Shown: positions 12,389 to 25,059 of the stretch, in pieces
Layout: each line of letters starts with the position of its first letter
How positions within the stretch are numbered: the first letter of the stretch is position 1
DNA from: Rhizomys pruinosus
Taxonomy: Eukaryota > Chordata > Mammalia > Rodentia > Spalacidae
NCBI GenBank assembly: GCA_009823505.1
Contig: VZQC01010577.1
Span: 2,009,424 to 2,073,423, forward strand
Reading direction: 5' to 3'
DNA length: 64,000 nucleotides
The notes under the pieces: generated by a model
The model's database searches: none
What the model was told of the DNA's origin: nothing
The model's input: only the letters and a program-made list of their open reading frames with translations
Translations under genes and position numbers: made by a program

Positions 12389-13189
12389 TCCACTGAGTCA
12401 AAACACCTGTTCTCAAAAGAGAAGATAAAATATTAAATGCCCATGAAATGTATCAACTGAGGCTCATTTATTGGGCAAATATTACAATTATTAAATATCT
12501 GGATTTTATATTTTATAGTATTTAAATGTAAACAGATTAATTAATATGAATATACAGAAACAGATCTCGTTACATGGTTCTTATTCATGGATATCTTTGT
12601 AGTGAAAGGTTATGCAAAGCTAAGAGATGATTGTACTCTTGGAAGTTAGAGATAGATTGCATTGTTCTTCAGGTTTTTAGGTCAGTTAATCTAGTAAACA
12701 ATGCACTTGAAATAAATCTAGCTCTAAAAATTATCCATTGCATTAACCTCTGAATAATTTCAAGAAATTCTAATAGTCAAATTCTGAACAGATAATAGAT
12801 GGTAGATTAAATAGATAGGTAGAAATTATTTGATAGATAGGTCCAGGTACATAGTCAAAGATATATAAAATTAAAATAAAAATGAGTAAATAAGATTAAT
12901 TTTTATTTTCTTATTAGTTAAATGTCTACTGGATGATCATTATGCATTTTCCTATTTGCTTTTCAAAAATTGCAGTCCATAACAAAAATATCAATAATAC
13001 TTATACCAATTAAAATTTTTTTTTCTAATGACACACTCCAAGAACCCATAGAAATCCAATCTCAAAGCCTAGGTAATGTAGTTGAAAATGTTAATAAACT
13101 TGGAAAAATTTGTATAAAAATGAAAAAAGACAATTTTACATAGTATACTTTTTTTTGTTATATGAAGAACCAAACCACTAGATATTTAG

Positions 13190-13405
13190 GGAGAGAATAC
13201 AGTAAGCAGGGCAAGGAGACAGGGCTCAGAAGTTAAGAGTTCTTGCTGCTTTTACAGAAGACCTGAATTCACTGCCCAGGACTCAAATGATGGCTCACAG
13301 CTGTCTATAACTCCAGTTTCAGACTCTGATCCTTACTGTTCTCTGTGGGCACAAAGCACATGTATACAGGCTGAACATTCATACATATAAAATAAAAATA
13401 AATAC
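13190..13405 (+). repeat. Old B3-like SINE
   Basis: Twin of 3915-4125, with the same SINE-like body and A-rich end. Confidence 0.4.
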
Positions 13406-13504
13406 TTTTAAAATGAATGTTAAATATTATTTAATATAAATAAACATAATATTGTAAAACTAAGTATCCTATAACTATCAAAAGTTCCAAAGATAACCCC
13501 TGCT

Positions 13505-14370
<866 letters not shown>

Positions 14371-14727
14371 AACAAAAATAAATAAGTATTTTTAAAATGA
14401 ACATGTTAAATATTACTTAATATAGCCATTATATTGTAAAATTAAGTATCCTATAATTATCGACAAATTCCAAAGTTGACCCTGTTATGATCTTTTAAGG
14501 ATGATTTTAGAATGCAGTATTAAATGGTATCATGAGCTAGTCCCAAATAGCATATAAATTATAATTTATATGGCTTTTGTAGTACTGTGTGTAAAACCCA
14601 GGGCTTTGCACACTCACTAAGCACTCTGCCTGTGAGGAGTCATAACACACTGTATAATTTAGAGGCATATTCTTACTCTGTAGTCCAGGTTGGCCAAGAA
14701 CTGTTTTCTGTTCATATTATTTTTACT

Positions 14728-14988
14728 TTTTAAAATTAATTAACTAATTAATTACTTAATTAATTAATTTTACGTGTATGAATGTACTGTCTGCATGTAG
14801 GTTTGTGCACCCATGTCATGCAATGCCGCGGAGGTCAAAAGAGGGAGTTGGATTCCCCTGGAACTAGAGTTCTCCTGGAATTGGAGTTTCAGACGGTTCT
14901 CAGTCGCCATGTGCGTGCTGGGGATCGAACCCGGGTCTTCTGCAAGAGCAGTCGGTGCTCTTAACCACTAGGCTATCTCTCCAGCCCC
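14728..14988 (-). repeat. B2 SINE
   Basis: Complement of a full B2: (TTAA) tail, GTGTATGAATGTACTGTCTG, GGGGATCGAACCCGGG, and 5' end as CTATCTCTCCAGCCCC. Confidence 0.95.
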
Positions 14989-15524
14989 TGTTTTTACTTT
15001 TTAATTACTCAGATTACTAATCTGAAAGATGGATTTTTTTTTTACAAAGGTGCACGTACAGTCTCCTAGAAAGAAACTTAACTTTTTTGAGAGGAGAAAA
15101 TGGCTGAGGTTAAATCCGTCCCAAACGACCCAGTCTCTCAGTGTCCCCCCGGTTCTATGTATATCACAAGGTTGTCAAGGTATTTTTGTTTTTCACTGTG
15201 TCAACTTTTGTAATTGTAATAATATTTCAGTTATATTTATATACATTTAGTGGAATTAATATTTGCCTGTATTGTAAGAACTTTGTATTCTTACCTATGG
15301 GCATTTTGTTATAGCTGTTGTTCATTTACTTTTATGTAACAATCTGAGGCCCTTTGCTGTAAAAGGACTTGTGAGACTAAGGGAAACTGAGAAATTTGGG
15401 GGAAGAGCCCTTAGAAATAAATGGTTAAGGGCCATTCATTGAGTAAGAGCCGTTATTCAATGAAAGCAAAAAATTTCCCTTAGTTATAAGAATATTTAAA
15501 GTTAGAAAAAAATTGAAAATGGTC

Positions 15525-15672
15525 ATGGTGCCAGACACCTGTAATCCCAGCTCTTGGCAAGTAGAGGGAAGTATGAGAAGTTCAAGGCCATCCTTTGCTA
15601 TTTAGGGAATTTGAAACAATGCTGGGACATATAAATCCCTGTCTCAAAAACTCCAAAATAAAAAAGAAAGAA
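15525..15672 (+). repeat. Diverged B1-like SINE
   Basis: Twin of the element at 6205-6350, with the same CACCTGTAATCCCAGCTCTT start. Confidence 0.65.
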
Positions 15673-16230
15673 AACAGAGAGGGGTGAGAAAAAAATGACT
15701 TAAGAAATATTTTTTAAATGACTTTTTTTTACAAGGTTATACATTATATAAAATTTTCTGCCATGAAAATACCAGTGAATATTTTAAGGATTACTGTATC
15801 TATGTCCAAAGTTGTAGATAAAGTAATACAATCATATAATGTATAAAATTATTTATGGAGTAGACTGCATGCTCTTTCACTTACCTGACATAAAATATTG
15901 CTGATATGCTTGTCCATATCTGATACCTCACATGGTCCCATGCTTTACATAAATAATGGAGGTAATATTATAGCATTAAAGAAAAAGACTTCAATAAATG
16001 CAAAGAGAAAATTTAAACCTTATTTTTTTGTTTTGCTTTGCCTCGAGTTTGTAATAATACAATAAAGAAAAATAAAGGATTTGTGATTAGCAGGTACCAA
16101 TAATCCTTGAAAGTAGATGCAGACAAAGCTATTTTACACCCTACCAGTTTGGGGGTTTGGATGGACCCCAACTTATTGCTTTCTACACATTACCAAGTAT
16201 TAAAATTTATTTTAAAAACTACAGTCCTAG

Positions 16231-16381
16231 ACAGAGGCAGGTGGATGGATCTCTGTGAGTTCAAGGCCAGCCTAGTCTACATAGTGAGCTCTAGGCCAGC
16301 TGGGACTAAAGGGAGACCCTGTCTCAAAAAGACTAAAAATAAATAAATAAATAAATAAAAATAAAGAAATAAAAAAGTAAT
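16231..16381 (+). repeat. B1 SINE with target-site duplication
   Basis: B1 body with (AAAT)n tail. The direct repeat AAACTACAGTCCTAGA flanks it at about 16217-16231 and 16382-16397. Confidence 0.92.
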
Positions 16382-17249
16382 AAACTACAGTCCTAGAAAA
16401 TGTTGAGGATTCCTGTAAAAATGAATCATATTTTGACAATGCCACAAAGATGGCTACTTAAAATTATCTTGATACTGTGTTTCTTTGAATTTCACTTTGA
16501 CTTGTGCATGGATGGGGCACAAATGTCATTGATACATTTATGTGCTTAACTTAAGTATTAAAATACTCCTGAGAGAGTTACAGAATGACTACAAACATGA
16601 AATGTTTAAGTTCTTGAAATAATTCAAAATGACAGACAGAAAACAAGGACAGAATCCCTGATTTCAGTTTCGATTTCTGTAAGTTCATGTTTATCTTTTT
16701 ATACTTCATCATTTTCCATGTCCACCCTCCAGATGGTAAATTATTTGAATGCAAAATGAAACATTTTCCTCTGTAGCTTAAAGGAAATAATACACATTGA
16801 ATTTGTAGAAGCTAGAGAAGGTTTTCTCTTGTTCAATCGCCAAGGAGTGGGATAAAACATAGGAACTAAATTAGAATTTAGTTCTGGATACTGACATTTG
16901 ATGAAAAATCCAGAGGAAATATGACCTTTTTTAGGCATACTGATAAGCAATAAACTTCTGCCTGCTTTACCTGCAATGAAACCTCCTTCTTGATCCTCCT
17001 ATGCATTTCTTAACACGGAACATTGAAAGACAATTTATGGGTGTTTCTTTAAATTTCAGTGACCCTCCCTCAGGACTTTGCAAGTGATCTGTTGATTAAC
17101 TCAAAGTTTTGGAATTATTGTCTGGAGAATGTCCACTAATTATAAGGAAAATCTGCATTTGAGTTCACATTTATTAACTTATTATAGGGTACCAACAAAG
17201 TGATTTCTGTGTTTATAGGAAATTATTTATATTAAGATTTCTAAGAGAC

Positions 17250-18360
17250 ATTCATAGTGTCATGTTCACCACAGCAGTAGTTCACCTATACAAGATGTAA
17301 AAACAAATGTCCATTGATGAATGAATGAATACATAAAATGTGTTAAATCCAGTCACTGAAGAATTATCCAGCCTTAAAAAGTACATTCTGAAACATGTAA
17401 TAACAAGGATGGACCCCAACAGGATGCTAAATTAAACAAACCATTTATAGAAATTTGTATATGTCTATCTACATAGCAGCCATTAACTATTGTGTAGGCA
17501 TAGGCATTGATCTTAACAGACTATATTGTCTTATAATTTTCTTTTTAATTGTCTTGAGTCTTCATCCATGAAATATGATTATTGTGATTTTGTAGGTTTA
17601 TTTAGGTTTAGGCAATACAATGGATTTTCTTTATCTCCTTTTGCTTAGGATGATTTGCTATTATTCTTTTCTCTTGTGGTTCCACGTTTACTTTGTATTT
17701 CTTTTTTCTATTTCCGTGACTTTTAATTGAGGATTGCATTTAATTTGTTGAACACTATTATAACAACACCATTTAAGACATCAGTTCTTCCTCTTTGTGA
17801 ACATTAGACTCAGTTTGATTTTTAGAGCTCTCTGACTTTCTTATATAAATGCTTTACTGTTTCCATTGTGAAGATGTTTCTCTATTTTGAATAATTTTTT
17901 CTTAGGTATATTATTTTCTTGTAGCCTTGGTAAATGGAATTCTGTGTTAATTTTCCATTAAAAAGACTAATTATATTCATGTGGGAAAGCTACTGAATTT
18001 TTTGTGTTGGATTTTTATTCCTGTAAAATTTTCATAATTTAATAGTGATAATAATAACTTGTTTTCCCATAGCTATAGTGCATAACTTTGTACTCATAGA
18101 GGTATAGTGGTAATGTTTAACTATAACTAGCTCCTGTATCTTATAGATTTTATAAATTTGTTATGCATTTGTTGACTGTTTACCAATGTAAATTTTTTGT
18201 TATGTTCAGTAGCAGAATGGGAATGTTTCCTGAATTCCATCTCCTTAATATTGTATATCACAAAGAAATTTTATATATTCATTTGAATTCCTTCAAAATT
18301 TGTGCTAGTAGTTTATAATATTATGATTATTTGCCTAGAGTGAGAAGATTTATTTATTTA
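17250..18360 (-). mobile_element. Ancient L1 remnants
   Basis: There is no gene here. From about 17560 the plus strand looks like the complement of decayed L1 ORF2 (TGTGGTTCCACGTTTACTTT, TTTTCTATTTCCGTGAC, GGATTGCATTTAATTTG). The 17250-17450 stretch also looks like an old L1-type tail. Identification is by remembered pattern only. Confidence 0.45.
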
Positions 18361-18433
18361 TGTGTTATTTATAAGCATATTATTGTGTCATTGTCTATGG
18401 ATTTTATGCATAACTTTTCATTCCAGAAATATA

Positions 18434-18584
18434 TAATTTTTTTTATCTTTTCAAGACAGGGTCTCCCTGTAGCCCCAGCTATCCTGGAACTCACTTTGTA
18501 GACTAGGCTGGCCTTGAACTCACAAAGATCCACCTGCCTCTGCCTCTTGAGTGCTAGGATTAAAGGCATGTGCCACCATGCCCA
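18434..18584 (-). repeat. B1 SINE
   Basis: Complement of B1: AAGACAGGGTCTCCCTGTAG, GGCTGGCCTTGAACTC, GCATGTGCCACCATGCCC. Confidence 0.95.
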
Positions 18585-18944
18585 AATACATAATTTATCA
18601 TTATATCTGTTATTGAGCATAATTGTAATGCTTTTTCCCCCTGTTTATCAATATTTGTTATGCTAATCAAGTTGAATTATACTGGGTAATGAGTAAAAAT
18701 CTTGTCCAATCCACTCAGTTAGTTACATACAGACAATCACAAAAGCTAGAGCAATTATAAGATAAGTAAACCACGAAACAAAACACTGGGGAAGATGTAC
18801 CTATACTCCACATACAGTGGCTCTTTCTAGAGTAATGGTAGTGCTGACAAAGATTGACACCATTTAGTTGCTAGGATTAGTTGGGCTTATATATTAGCTA
18901 ACTCATGAAAATACAAATTCTTCTGCAATGGAGCTGAGAGTGGG

Positions 18945-20198
18945 GTGTTGGCTGTGAAGAACCTGACCATGTGTATGTTTGGAGAAGTGTGGAAGACTTT
19001 GGAACTTTGGGCTGGAAAGGCTGTTGACTATTATAAGCAGAGCTTAAAGGGCCATTCTAGTGGAGGCCTGGAAGAAAGCATGGCTGCAAAAGATGTGGTC
19101 CCAGGGGAAAATAAAGACTTAGGCAGCAACCAGGATATTTTGATAAAGAGTCTGGCAGCAGTTTGCCCACAGCCCAGATGCTTGCCTGATGCTAAGTTGA
19201 AAAGCAGTGGACTGATGTCTTTGGCGGAGGATATTTCAAGACAGCCTAATGTAGAAATGGTGGCGTGGCTTTTAATGGTGAATATTATACAGATCTACAG
19301 TGAAAAAGAGCAGATGGAGCAGAAAGAAATGCAAAATGTACAGTTTGGATCTGATAACTGCACTAGGAAGATTAAAGGTGGGGCCAAGGCATGTGAAGGA
19401 GAGGTTGGATCTGAAAACTGCACTAGGAAGATTAAAGGTGGGGCCAAGGCATGTGAAGGAGAGGTTGGATCTGAAAACTGCACTAGGAAGATTAAAGGTG
19501 GGGCCAAGGCTTGTGAAGGAGAGTTTCCTTTTGATAAGGAGTTTAAAGTGATTAAGGAAGGGCTTCGAGATTTACAAGTAAACAAAAGAATCAGTACCTT
19601 CAGGGCAAGACCACACCCAGCTAATCCTCCAGCAAGTCCAGGGCAGAGAAAAGTAGCAAATGTGGTTGAAATGGGCCAGGGTCTGGCCCGAACTTGCAGC
19701 CAGATTCGGCAATTTCATTCACGTGGTGCTGGCTTTAGAGACATGAAGTTTGCAAGAGTGAAGGGGTCATCAGCTCTTCCTCCACGGTTTCAGAGAGCCA
19801 AAGAGGCCAGGAAGAGTACAGCAGGGGTGTCCCTGAATAAAGAAGGCCGTGATAGGCCACTGCGTGAAGCTGTGAGTATGAAGCCTGGTTGGCAGCGGAG
19901 ACCCCAAGAAGACTTTCGAGATGCCAGACCTGTGAGATATTTGCCAAGGAGAGCTGCATACGGGGAGTGGTACCAGCCTAAGAAAGAGATGTATGTTGCA
20001 AGCAAAGCTGGAAGAGCTGAGCCGTGTAAGCCCTTTGGAAGTCAAGTCCCAGAAGTCGCATGTGGAGCTACAGGACTTGGCGTTTGCCCTGCTGGTTTTC
20101 GGTCTTGTTTTGGTCCAGTATTTCCTCACTATGCCTCTATTCCTCCCTTTTGGAATGGGAATGTGTATTCGGTTCCACTGTACATTGGGAGTATGTAA
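18945..20198 (+). CDS. 417-codon ORF of MaLR-like internal region
   Basis: An uninterrupted 417-residue frame inside the retroelement at 18930-20734. No known domain is recognised. It is hydrophilic and basic through the middle, with many Lys, Arg and Gly. Residues 135-194 are three nearly identical 20-residue units containing NCTRKIKGGAKACEGE, encoded by three 60-bp DNA repeats. The C-terminal ~45 residues are Gly/Pro/aromatic-rich (FWNGNVYSVPLYIGSM at the end). There are no transmembrane segments and no zinc-knuckle pattern that I can place. The start is the first in-frame ATG; translation from it is unproven. The ORF ends about 180 bp before the LTR. MaLR internal regions normally carry decayed frames, so an open one suggests recent insertion or, less likely, selection. 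It is best treated as a repeat-encoded ORF, not a host gene. Confidence 0.55.
   Translation: MLAVKNLTMCMFGEVWKTLELWAGKAVDYYKQSLKGHSSGGLEESMAAKDVVPGENKDLGSNQDILIKSLAAVCPQPRCLPDAKLKSSGLMSLAEDISRQPNVEMVAWLLMVNIIQIYSEKEQMEQKEMQNVQFGSDNCTRKIKGGAKACEGEVGSENCTRKIKGGAKACEGEVGSENCTRKIKGGAKACEGEFPFDKEFKVIKEGLRDLQVNKRISTFRARPHPANPPASPGQRKVANVVEMGQGLARTCSQIRQFHSRGAGFRDMKFARVKGSSALPPRFQRAKEARKSTAGVSLNKEGRDRPLREAVSMKPGWQRRPQEDFRDARPVRYLPRRAAYGEWYQPKKEMYVASKAGRAEPCKPFGSQVPEVACGATGLGVCPAGFRSCFGPVFPHYASIPPFWNGNVYSVPLYIGSM
19347..19526 (+). repeat. Three tandem 60-bp units in MaLR ORF
   Basis: Units at 19347-19406, 19407-19466 and 19467-19526 differ at very few positions (for example GATAAC versus GAAAAC, and GCATGTG versus GCTTGTG). 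The unit length is a multiple of three, so the frame is kept. Confidence 0.97.
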
Positions 20199-20380
20199 TT
20201 TGCCTTTTGATTTTACAGGAGCTTACAGTTAAGAGATTGGCCTGAGTCTCAGAAGAGACTTTGGACTGTGGACTTTTGAATGACATTGAAACTGGTAAAG
20301 ACTATGGGGACTTTTAAGGTTGGACTAAATGCGTTTTGCATTTTATATGGTCAGGAGCCTATGGGGGCCAGGGAGTGGAA

Positions 20381-20734
20381 TGTGGTGGTTTGAATGAGTG
20401 TCCCCCATAGGCTCTAGGTATTCAGACATTTGTCTCCAGTTGGTGGTGCTGTTTCTGGAGGTCTTAGAAGGTGTGGCCATGCTGGGGGAAGTGTGTCACT
20501 GGGGGCGGGCTTAGTGAGCTTAACAAGCCTCGTGCTCTACAGTTGCTCCTCTCTGCTTCCTGTGCTCTTTGCGATATGTGACCCTCTGTTTGCTGCTCTG
20601 GATCCGGCCACCACGCCTCCCGCCACAATGGACTAATTCCCTGGAACCGCCAATTGTAAGCTCAAATAAACTCTTCCTTTTATAAGTTCCTTGGTCTGGT
20701 GTTTTATCACAGCAACAGAAAACTGACTAATACA
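20381..20734 (+). mobile_element. MaLR-like 3' LTR
   Basis: A 354-bp unit beginning TGTGGTGGTTTGAATGAG and ending in CTAATACA, so with TG...CA termini. A polyA signal lies in CTCAAATAAACTC, followed by a T/G-rich region. The purine-rich tract sits directly upstream. Confidence 0.7.
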
Positions 20735-21239
20735 GGAGCTAATGCAGGACCACCACATAGCACATTACGTAGGTCTTAGTGACATTGACTGTGGAAATAT
20801 AAAATGAGGTGATATAGCAAAATATCTCTATTTTCTAAACTCTTCATCCTACAATACCAATATCGCGAAATTTCCTCTACCTCTATAGATATATTTTGGT
20901 GGGTTGTAACTTTTGTGCTCTAGGACAGAGATGAGACATTTCTCTTTGAGAACGTCTCTCTTTTTGAAGCTCCATAATCATAAAACACGAGCCAGTTTCC
21001 ACCTATTTGTTCTTATAGATACCAATAATTCCATCATGATAACATATTTCTTCATCTGAGATATTAGGTATTTTGTTTAATACTTTGTATTGGCTTTATT
21101 TTGAGCTGGATAAAGTTAATGAAGAGCAGAAAAATCTTCCTTAGAATGTAGGAATTAGAGAATTCATATTTCTCAAAACATATCAAAATTATGATATACA
21201 TATCTCCAAATTTATTCAATTTTTTCAATTCACTTAATT

Positions 21240-21442
21240 TTATATGAATTAGTGTTGTTATTCCTGCATATATGTAAGATCATCCATGTAATGAAGTGCC
21301 AAAAGAGGCTCGAGAGGTCCTTGGATCCTCTAAAGAGGAGTTAAGGATGCATATTAGCCACCATGTAGGTGCTAGGTACACAATTCTTGTGTTCTGCAAG
21401 AGCAGTTGGTACTCTTAAGCACAGAGACATCTCTCCAGACTT
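21240..21442 (-). repeat. Old B2/B3-like SINE
   Basis: Complement pattern TTCTGCAAGAGCAGTTGGTA, then CATCTCTCCAGACTT. It is strongly diverged. Confidence 0.6.
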
Positions 21443-21454
21443 CCAAAGTTTTTA

Positions 21455-21650
21455 TAGATTCACTTTTATTTTATTTGTATGAATGCTTTGCCTGTGTGTA
21501 TGTTAGCACACACACGTGTGTAACCCTGAAGTTGTCATAAATGGGAATCACATTCCCTGGAAATAGTGTTACTGATGGTTCTTAGCCAATATGTGGGTCC
21601 AGAGGAAGAAGAGCCAGAGTTCCTAGTGGATGAGCCATCTTTCCATCCCC
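21455..21650 (-). repeat. Old B3-like SINE
   Basis: Complement pattern GAATGCTTTGCCTGTGTGTA, GTTCTTAGCCAATATGTGGG, GAGCCATCTTTCCATCCCC. The region 20735-21239 shows no gene. Confidence 0.6.
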
Positions 21651-22129
21651 GATACATTTTTAGTATTTTTGATTATTTTTATAGAGCATTCCTACATTTC
21701 ATTCAACAGTTCCTAAACAAATTTAGATATCTCTTCCATAACCCAAACTTCAGTCAGGACTCATGCACTTGCACTGTGCCATACATTTTAAGTCCTGTCC
21801 AGTCAAGCTTTCGTATTGCTATGCATATTCACCCACTGGCAGCTAGTCCAGCAAATAGAGAGATCTTTTAAGAGATCTTTCAAGGCAAACTCAACTCACC
21901 CACTAGTAATCAATCTCCAATAGATCTCAGTCCAGGGCTAGCCCAGTACCCACTTTTCTTGCTCTACTCTGTTACCTTGTCTGATTGATTTGGAACTAGT
22001 TCTGTGCTTGATGCCAATTTTGCCACAGTTCACATGTATGAGTTTGCAGTGATGTGAAAGGCTCTGCTTCCCTATGTTCATGAACCAGCCTTGGCTCTTA
22101 GAGTAGTTCTGCCCCCTCTTCTGCAATTA

Positions 22130-22840
22130 ACCCTGAGCCATGGGTGGGTGAGGCTATTTCAGAAACAAGACTTGCAGTAATGGAGTAGTAATGCAGAACT
22201 GGAAGCCATTTACCTGAGGTTTGGCACTCATAATGCTAGATGATATAATATACACTGCTAAGGGACAAAAACAATTCATGTTCCAATGCAACCCTAAATC
22301 CTAATAACCATAATGACCTGTGCAGCAAACCACCTCTATTGGTGAAGTTGTGGCACTCTTATCTCAGGGAAGGGGGTAATCAACAACTATCTACTTGGAC
22401 TTAAAGCCATCTCAATGAGATTGTTATCATGTGAACTCAACCAAATGCACATAGATGGAAAAGACAAAGATCCTAGAGGAAACCTTATCCTGTCATATCT
22501 CTAGACAAAGGAAAGTTCTTACAGTATGCTAAATATTTAGACAAGCAGGTTCACTTTTCATCAGATGAAGACTAGTGCAAAGTCCCACAATTAGTCAGAC
22601 ACAGAGAATATTCATCTGAAAAATGCCCAGTCCTAGGGGACACATCTGCATTTGACCCTCTATACCCATGGCTTTTAGAACATAGTAAAATGAAGGGAAA
22701 TGAGTGTATCCTTCAATTCTCACCAGTGAAGTTCTCTTATACAACAGAGTGTGGTATACGCAGAAGGGCAAAATTGGCCAAGTTTCAAAGAGTGGGAGCC
22801 TCCAGAGTGTGTGCCCCTGGATATGACTCCTATGTTAATA
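22130..22840 (+). mobile_element. L1 3' UTR-like sequence
   Basis: Diverged but collinear with 44815-45420 and 59760-60350: AAGGGACAAAAACAAT, TGGCACTCTTATCTC, AGACAAAGGAAAG, TTATACAACAGAGTG. No coding frame. The stretch 21651-22129 holds nothing recognisable. Confidence 0.5.
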
Positions 22841-22844
22841 ATTT

Positions 22845-23690
22845 TTGAAAATTTCATATAATGAACGTTGATCCTATTTCTTTCTACTTCAGCTTCTCCC
22901 AGATCCACTACCTGACCCCACTCCCCACCAACCAAACAAAATTTGCGTTCAATTATTTTTCCTTTCCATGCTGGGATATTTCCTGGCTTGAACTTGAGTA
23001 AGTCTTGTGCATGGTATGACAATTGTCATAAGTTCATATATGTAATTAACTTGTGGTGTGGAAAGAACTGTGTTTTTTCTTCTCATCCACTCCCCGTTGT
23101 TCCTATAATCTTTCTGCTCGCTGTTCTTCCAAGATCTCTGAGATTTGTAGAAGGGGGGTGTGAAATGGATATTTCTGTCAGGCTAGTACTCCACAGTCTC
23201 TTATTCTCTGCACATTAATCAGTAGTAGGTCTTTGTTATACCTGTCTTCTACTGTGAGAAGCTCCTCTGATTAGGAGTGAGAGAGGAACAAATTGATTAT
23301 CCATGTAGAATGAAGTCATTAGGACTTATTTGAATACCGTGTCCATTTAGTAGAACATTAATGGTATGTCGTTCTTGGGGTCTATGAAGTATCTAGCTAT
23401 TATTAAAGGTGGCCTCAGTAACAGTCCCCAGTATGTATTCAGTCTTCTTTAGCTGTCCTTAAATCCAATTGGGGTATAATTTGGTTAATCACATAACACT
23501 GGTGACACTATTGCAAGAATACTAACTTATCAATACATAACACTTGTCAATCTTTATGTCTTTCAGGTGTGTCTAAGCAAGTTTTCCTTGTTGAATCACA
23601 CCTATCTGTTTACACACATAGGAACAAACAGGTATCCACTAGCCAGTGTGTCAGTTTAGGATTCACAGACTTGGTGGGTGTCAATGATCA
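22845..23690 (-). mobile_element. L1 3' UTR-like sequence, opposite strand
   Basis: TTTTTGAAAATTTCATATAA starts the complement of a rodent L1 tail, followed by a C-rich tract (complement of the G-rich L1 3' UTR tract). CAGTCTCTTATTCTCTGCAC further on also fits remembered rodent L1 3' UTR. Confidence 0.5.
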
Positions 23691-23698
23691 AGATTAAG

Positions 23699-23699
23699 N
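23699..23699. other. Single N, possible assembly join
   Basis: A second lone ambiguous base, placed at the left edge of a B1, where a repeat-mediated join could be wrong. Confidence 0.85.
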
Positions 23700-23704
23700 T
23701 TACT

Positions 23705-23860
23705 TTTCTTTTTTGGCTTTTTGGAGACAGGGTCTCCCTGTAGCCCCAGCTGTCTTGGAACTCACTCTGTAGACCAGGCTGGCCTTGAACTCACAAAGAT
23801 CTGCCTGCCTCTGCCTCCCGAGTGCTAGGATTAAAGGCATGTGCCACCATGCCTGGCGAG
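23705..23860 (-). repeat. B1 SINE
   Basis: Complement of B1 from TTGGAGACAGGGTCTCCC to GTGCCACCATGCCTGGC. Confidence 0.95.
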
Positions 23861-24077
23861 AGAGATTTCTTATAAAAAGCAGAGACATTGTGGAAATAAC
23901 AGAGGAATGGGAAGAGGTTTTTTGTATATATACTGCAAGGTGTTTGAAACTATTAAAGTGAATTTATCAAATGATATTTGATTAAATAATAGACATAGAC
24001 TTGAAAAAGAATCAGTCATGCAAAATAATAATATAATAAACTGTGGACAAAAATGAGTGAGAAGGAAAGTAAAATTT

Positions 24078-24318
24078 TTTTTTAATTTTTATTTATTTCT
24101 GTATGTGTATGAATGTACTGTCTGCATGCAGGTTTGTGCACCCATGTCGTGCAATGCCGCGGAGGTCAGAAGAGGGTGTCGGATTCCCCTGGAACTGGAG
24201 TTCTCCTGGAATTGGAATTTCGGACAGTTCTCAGCTGCCATGTGGGTGCTGGGTATCGAACCTGGTTCCTCTGTAAGAGCGGTTGGCGCTCTTAACCGTT
24301 AGGCCATCTCTCCAGCCC
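24078..24318 (-). repeat. B2 SINE with target-site duplication
   Basis: Complement of B2 (GAATGTACTGTCTGCATGC to GGCCATCTCTCCAGCCC). The direct repeat GGAAAGTAAAATTT flanks it at 24064-24077 and 24319-24332. Confidence 0.95.
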
Positions 24319-24469
24319 GGAAAGTAAAATTTAAATGACTTTACTAGTTACAATTTAGAATAGGTAGATAAGGAGTTATTTTCAATAATACATGTGGAAA
24401 ATCAAGTTTTTAAATATATAGCCATGTTGTAGCCCTCCATTATTTTTCCATTTTTGTATTTTAAATTCG

Positions 24470-24695
24470 TGTTCATTTAATTATATGAATATTTTGCCTG
24501 CATGTATGTAAGGGCACTCAGGTGTACAATTTCCATTGAGGGTAGAGAAGGGTATTAGATTCCTGCAGCTGAAGTTAAGGATGGTCGTTTGCCACCATGT
24601 GTGTGCTGGGAAAACAAACAACACCACCAAAAAAATAGGTCCACTCTCTGAACAATCAGTGCTTTGAACTGCTGCGTCATCTCTCCTGACCTTAT
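24470..24695 (-). repeat. Old B3-like SINE
   Basis: Complement pattern GAATATTTTGCCTGCATGTA, GCCACCATGTGTGTGCTGGG, GTCATCTCTCCTGACC. Confidence 0.65.
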
Positions 24696-25059
24696 TTTCT
24701 GGTTCCATGGTGTGACCATAACATTGGAATTTTCAACATGAAATAAAATATGAATTACTAGTGGTGTCTAGCATTGTATATGACTTTTTTGTATATTGTA
24801 TCATCAACATACATCTTTGCTACGTTTTCACATACAAGATGCTTTTATCTATTTTTCACATACATGATGACCTGTTCTCCTCTCAAGAATGCTCTTAAAA
24901 TATTTGGAAAATTAAAGCTGCTTAGATACTCATTAAACTATTATATTCAATTTATTTGGCTATAGAATGATTTTTATTAAATGATGTACTAAATTATATT
25001 AATATTAATATGACAACAAAATGTCAAAAAATTTAACACTGAAATTGCAAGGTAACATG

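Larger units (their letters stand above)
18930..20734 (+). mobile_element. MaLR-like LTR retroelement, 3' part
   Basis: A non-host retroelement: an internal region with a long ORF, then the purine-rich stretch GGGGGCCAGGGAGTGGAA, then an LTR at 20381-20734. The internal 3' end (TTTTGGAATGGGAATGTGTA, then TTTTACAGGAGC) resembles mammalian MaLR internal sequences as I remember them. I see no 5' LTR upstream of 18930, so the copy is probably 5'-truncated. No protease, reverse transcriptase or integrase frame is present, which fits a non-autonomous MaLR. The subfamily is not resolved. Confidence 0.7.

Noticed and set aside
14782..14964. ORFs with CxxxVGLCTHV-type sequence recurring at many places
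   Set aside because: They are translations of B2 SINEs, present wherever a B2 lies.
19295..20245. Overlapping ORFs on both strands inside the MaLR-like ORF
   Set aside because: They are shadow frames of the 417-codon ORF; the 60-bp repeats keep several frames open.
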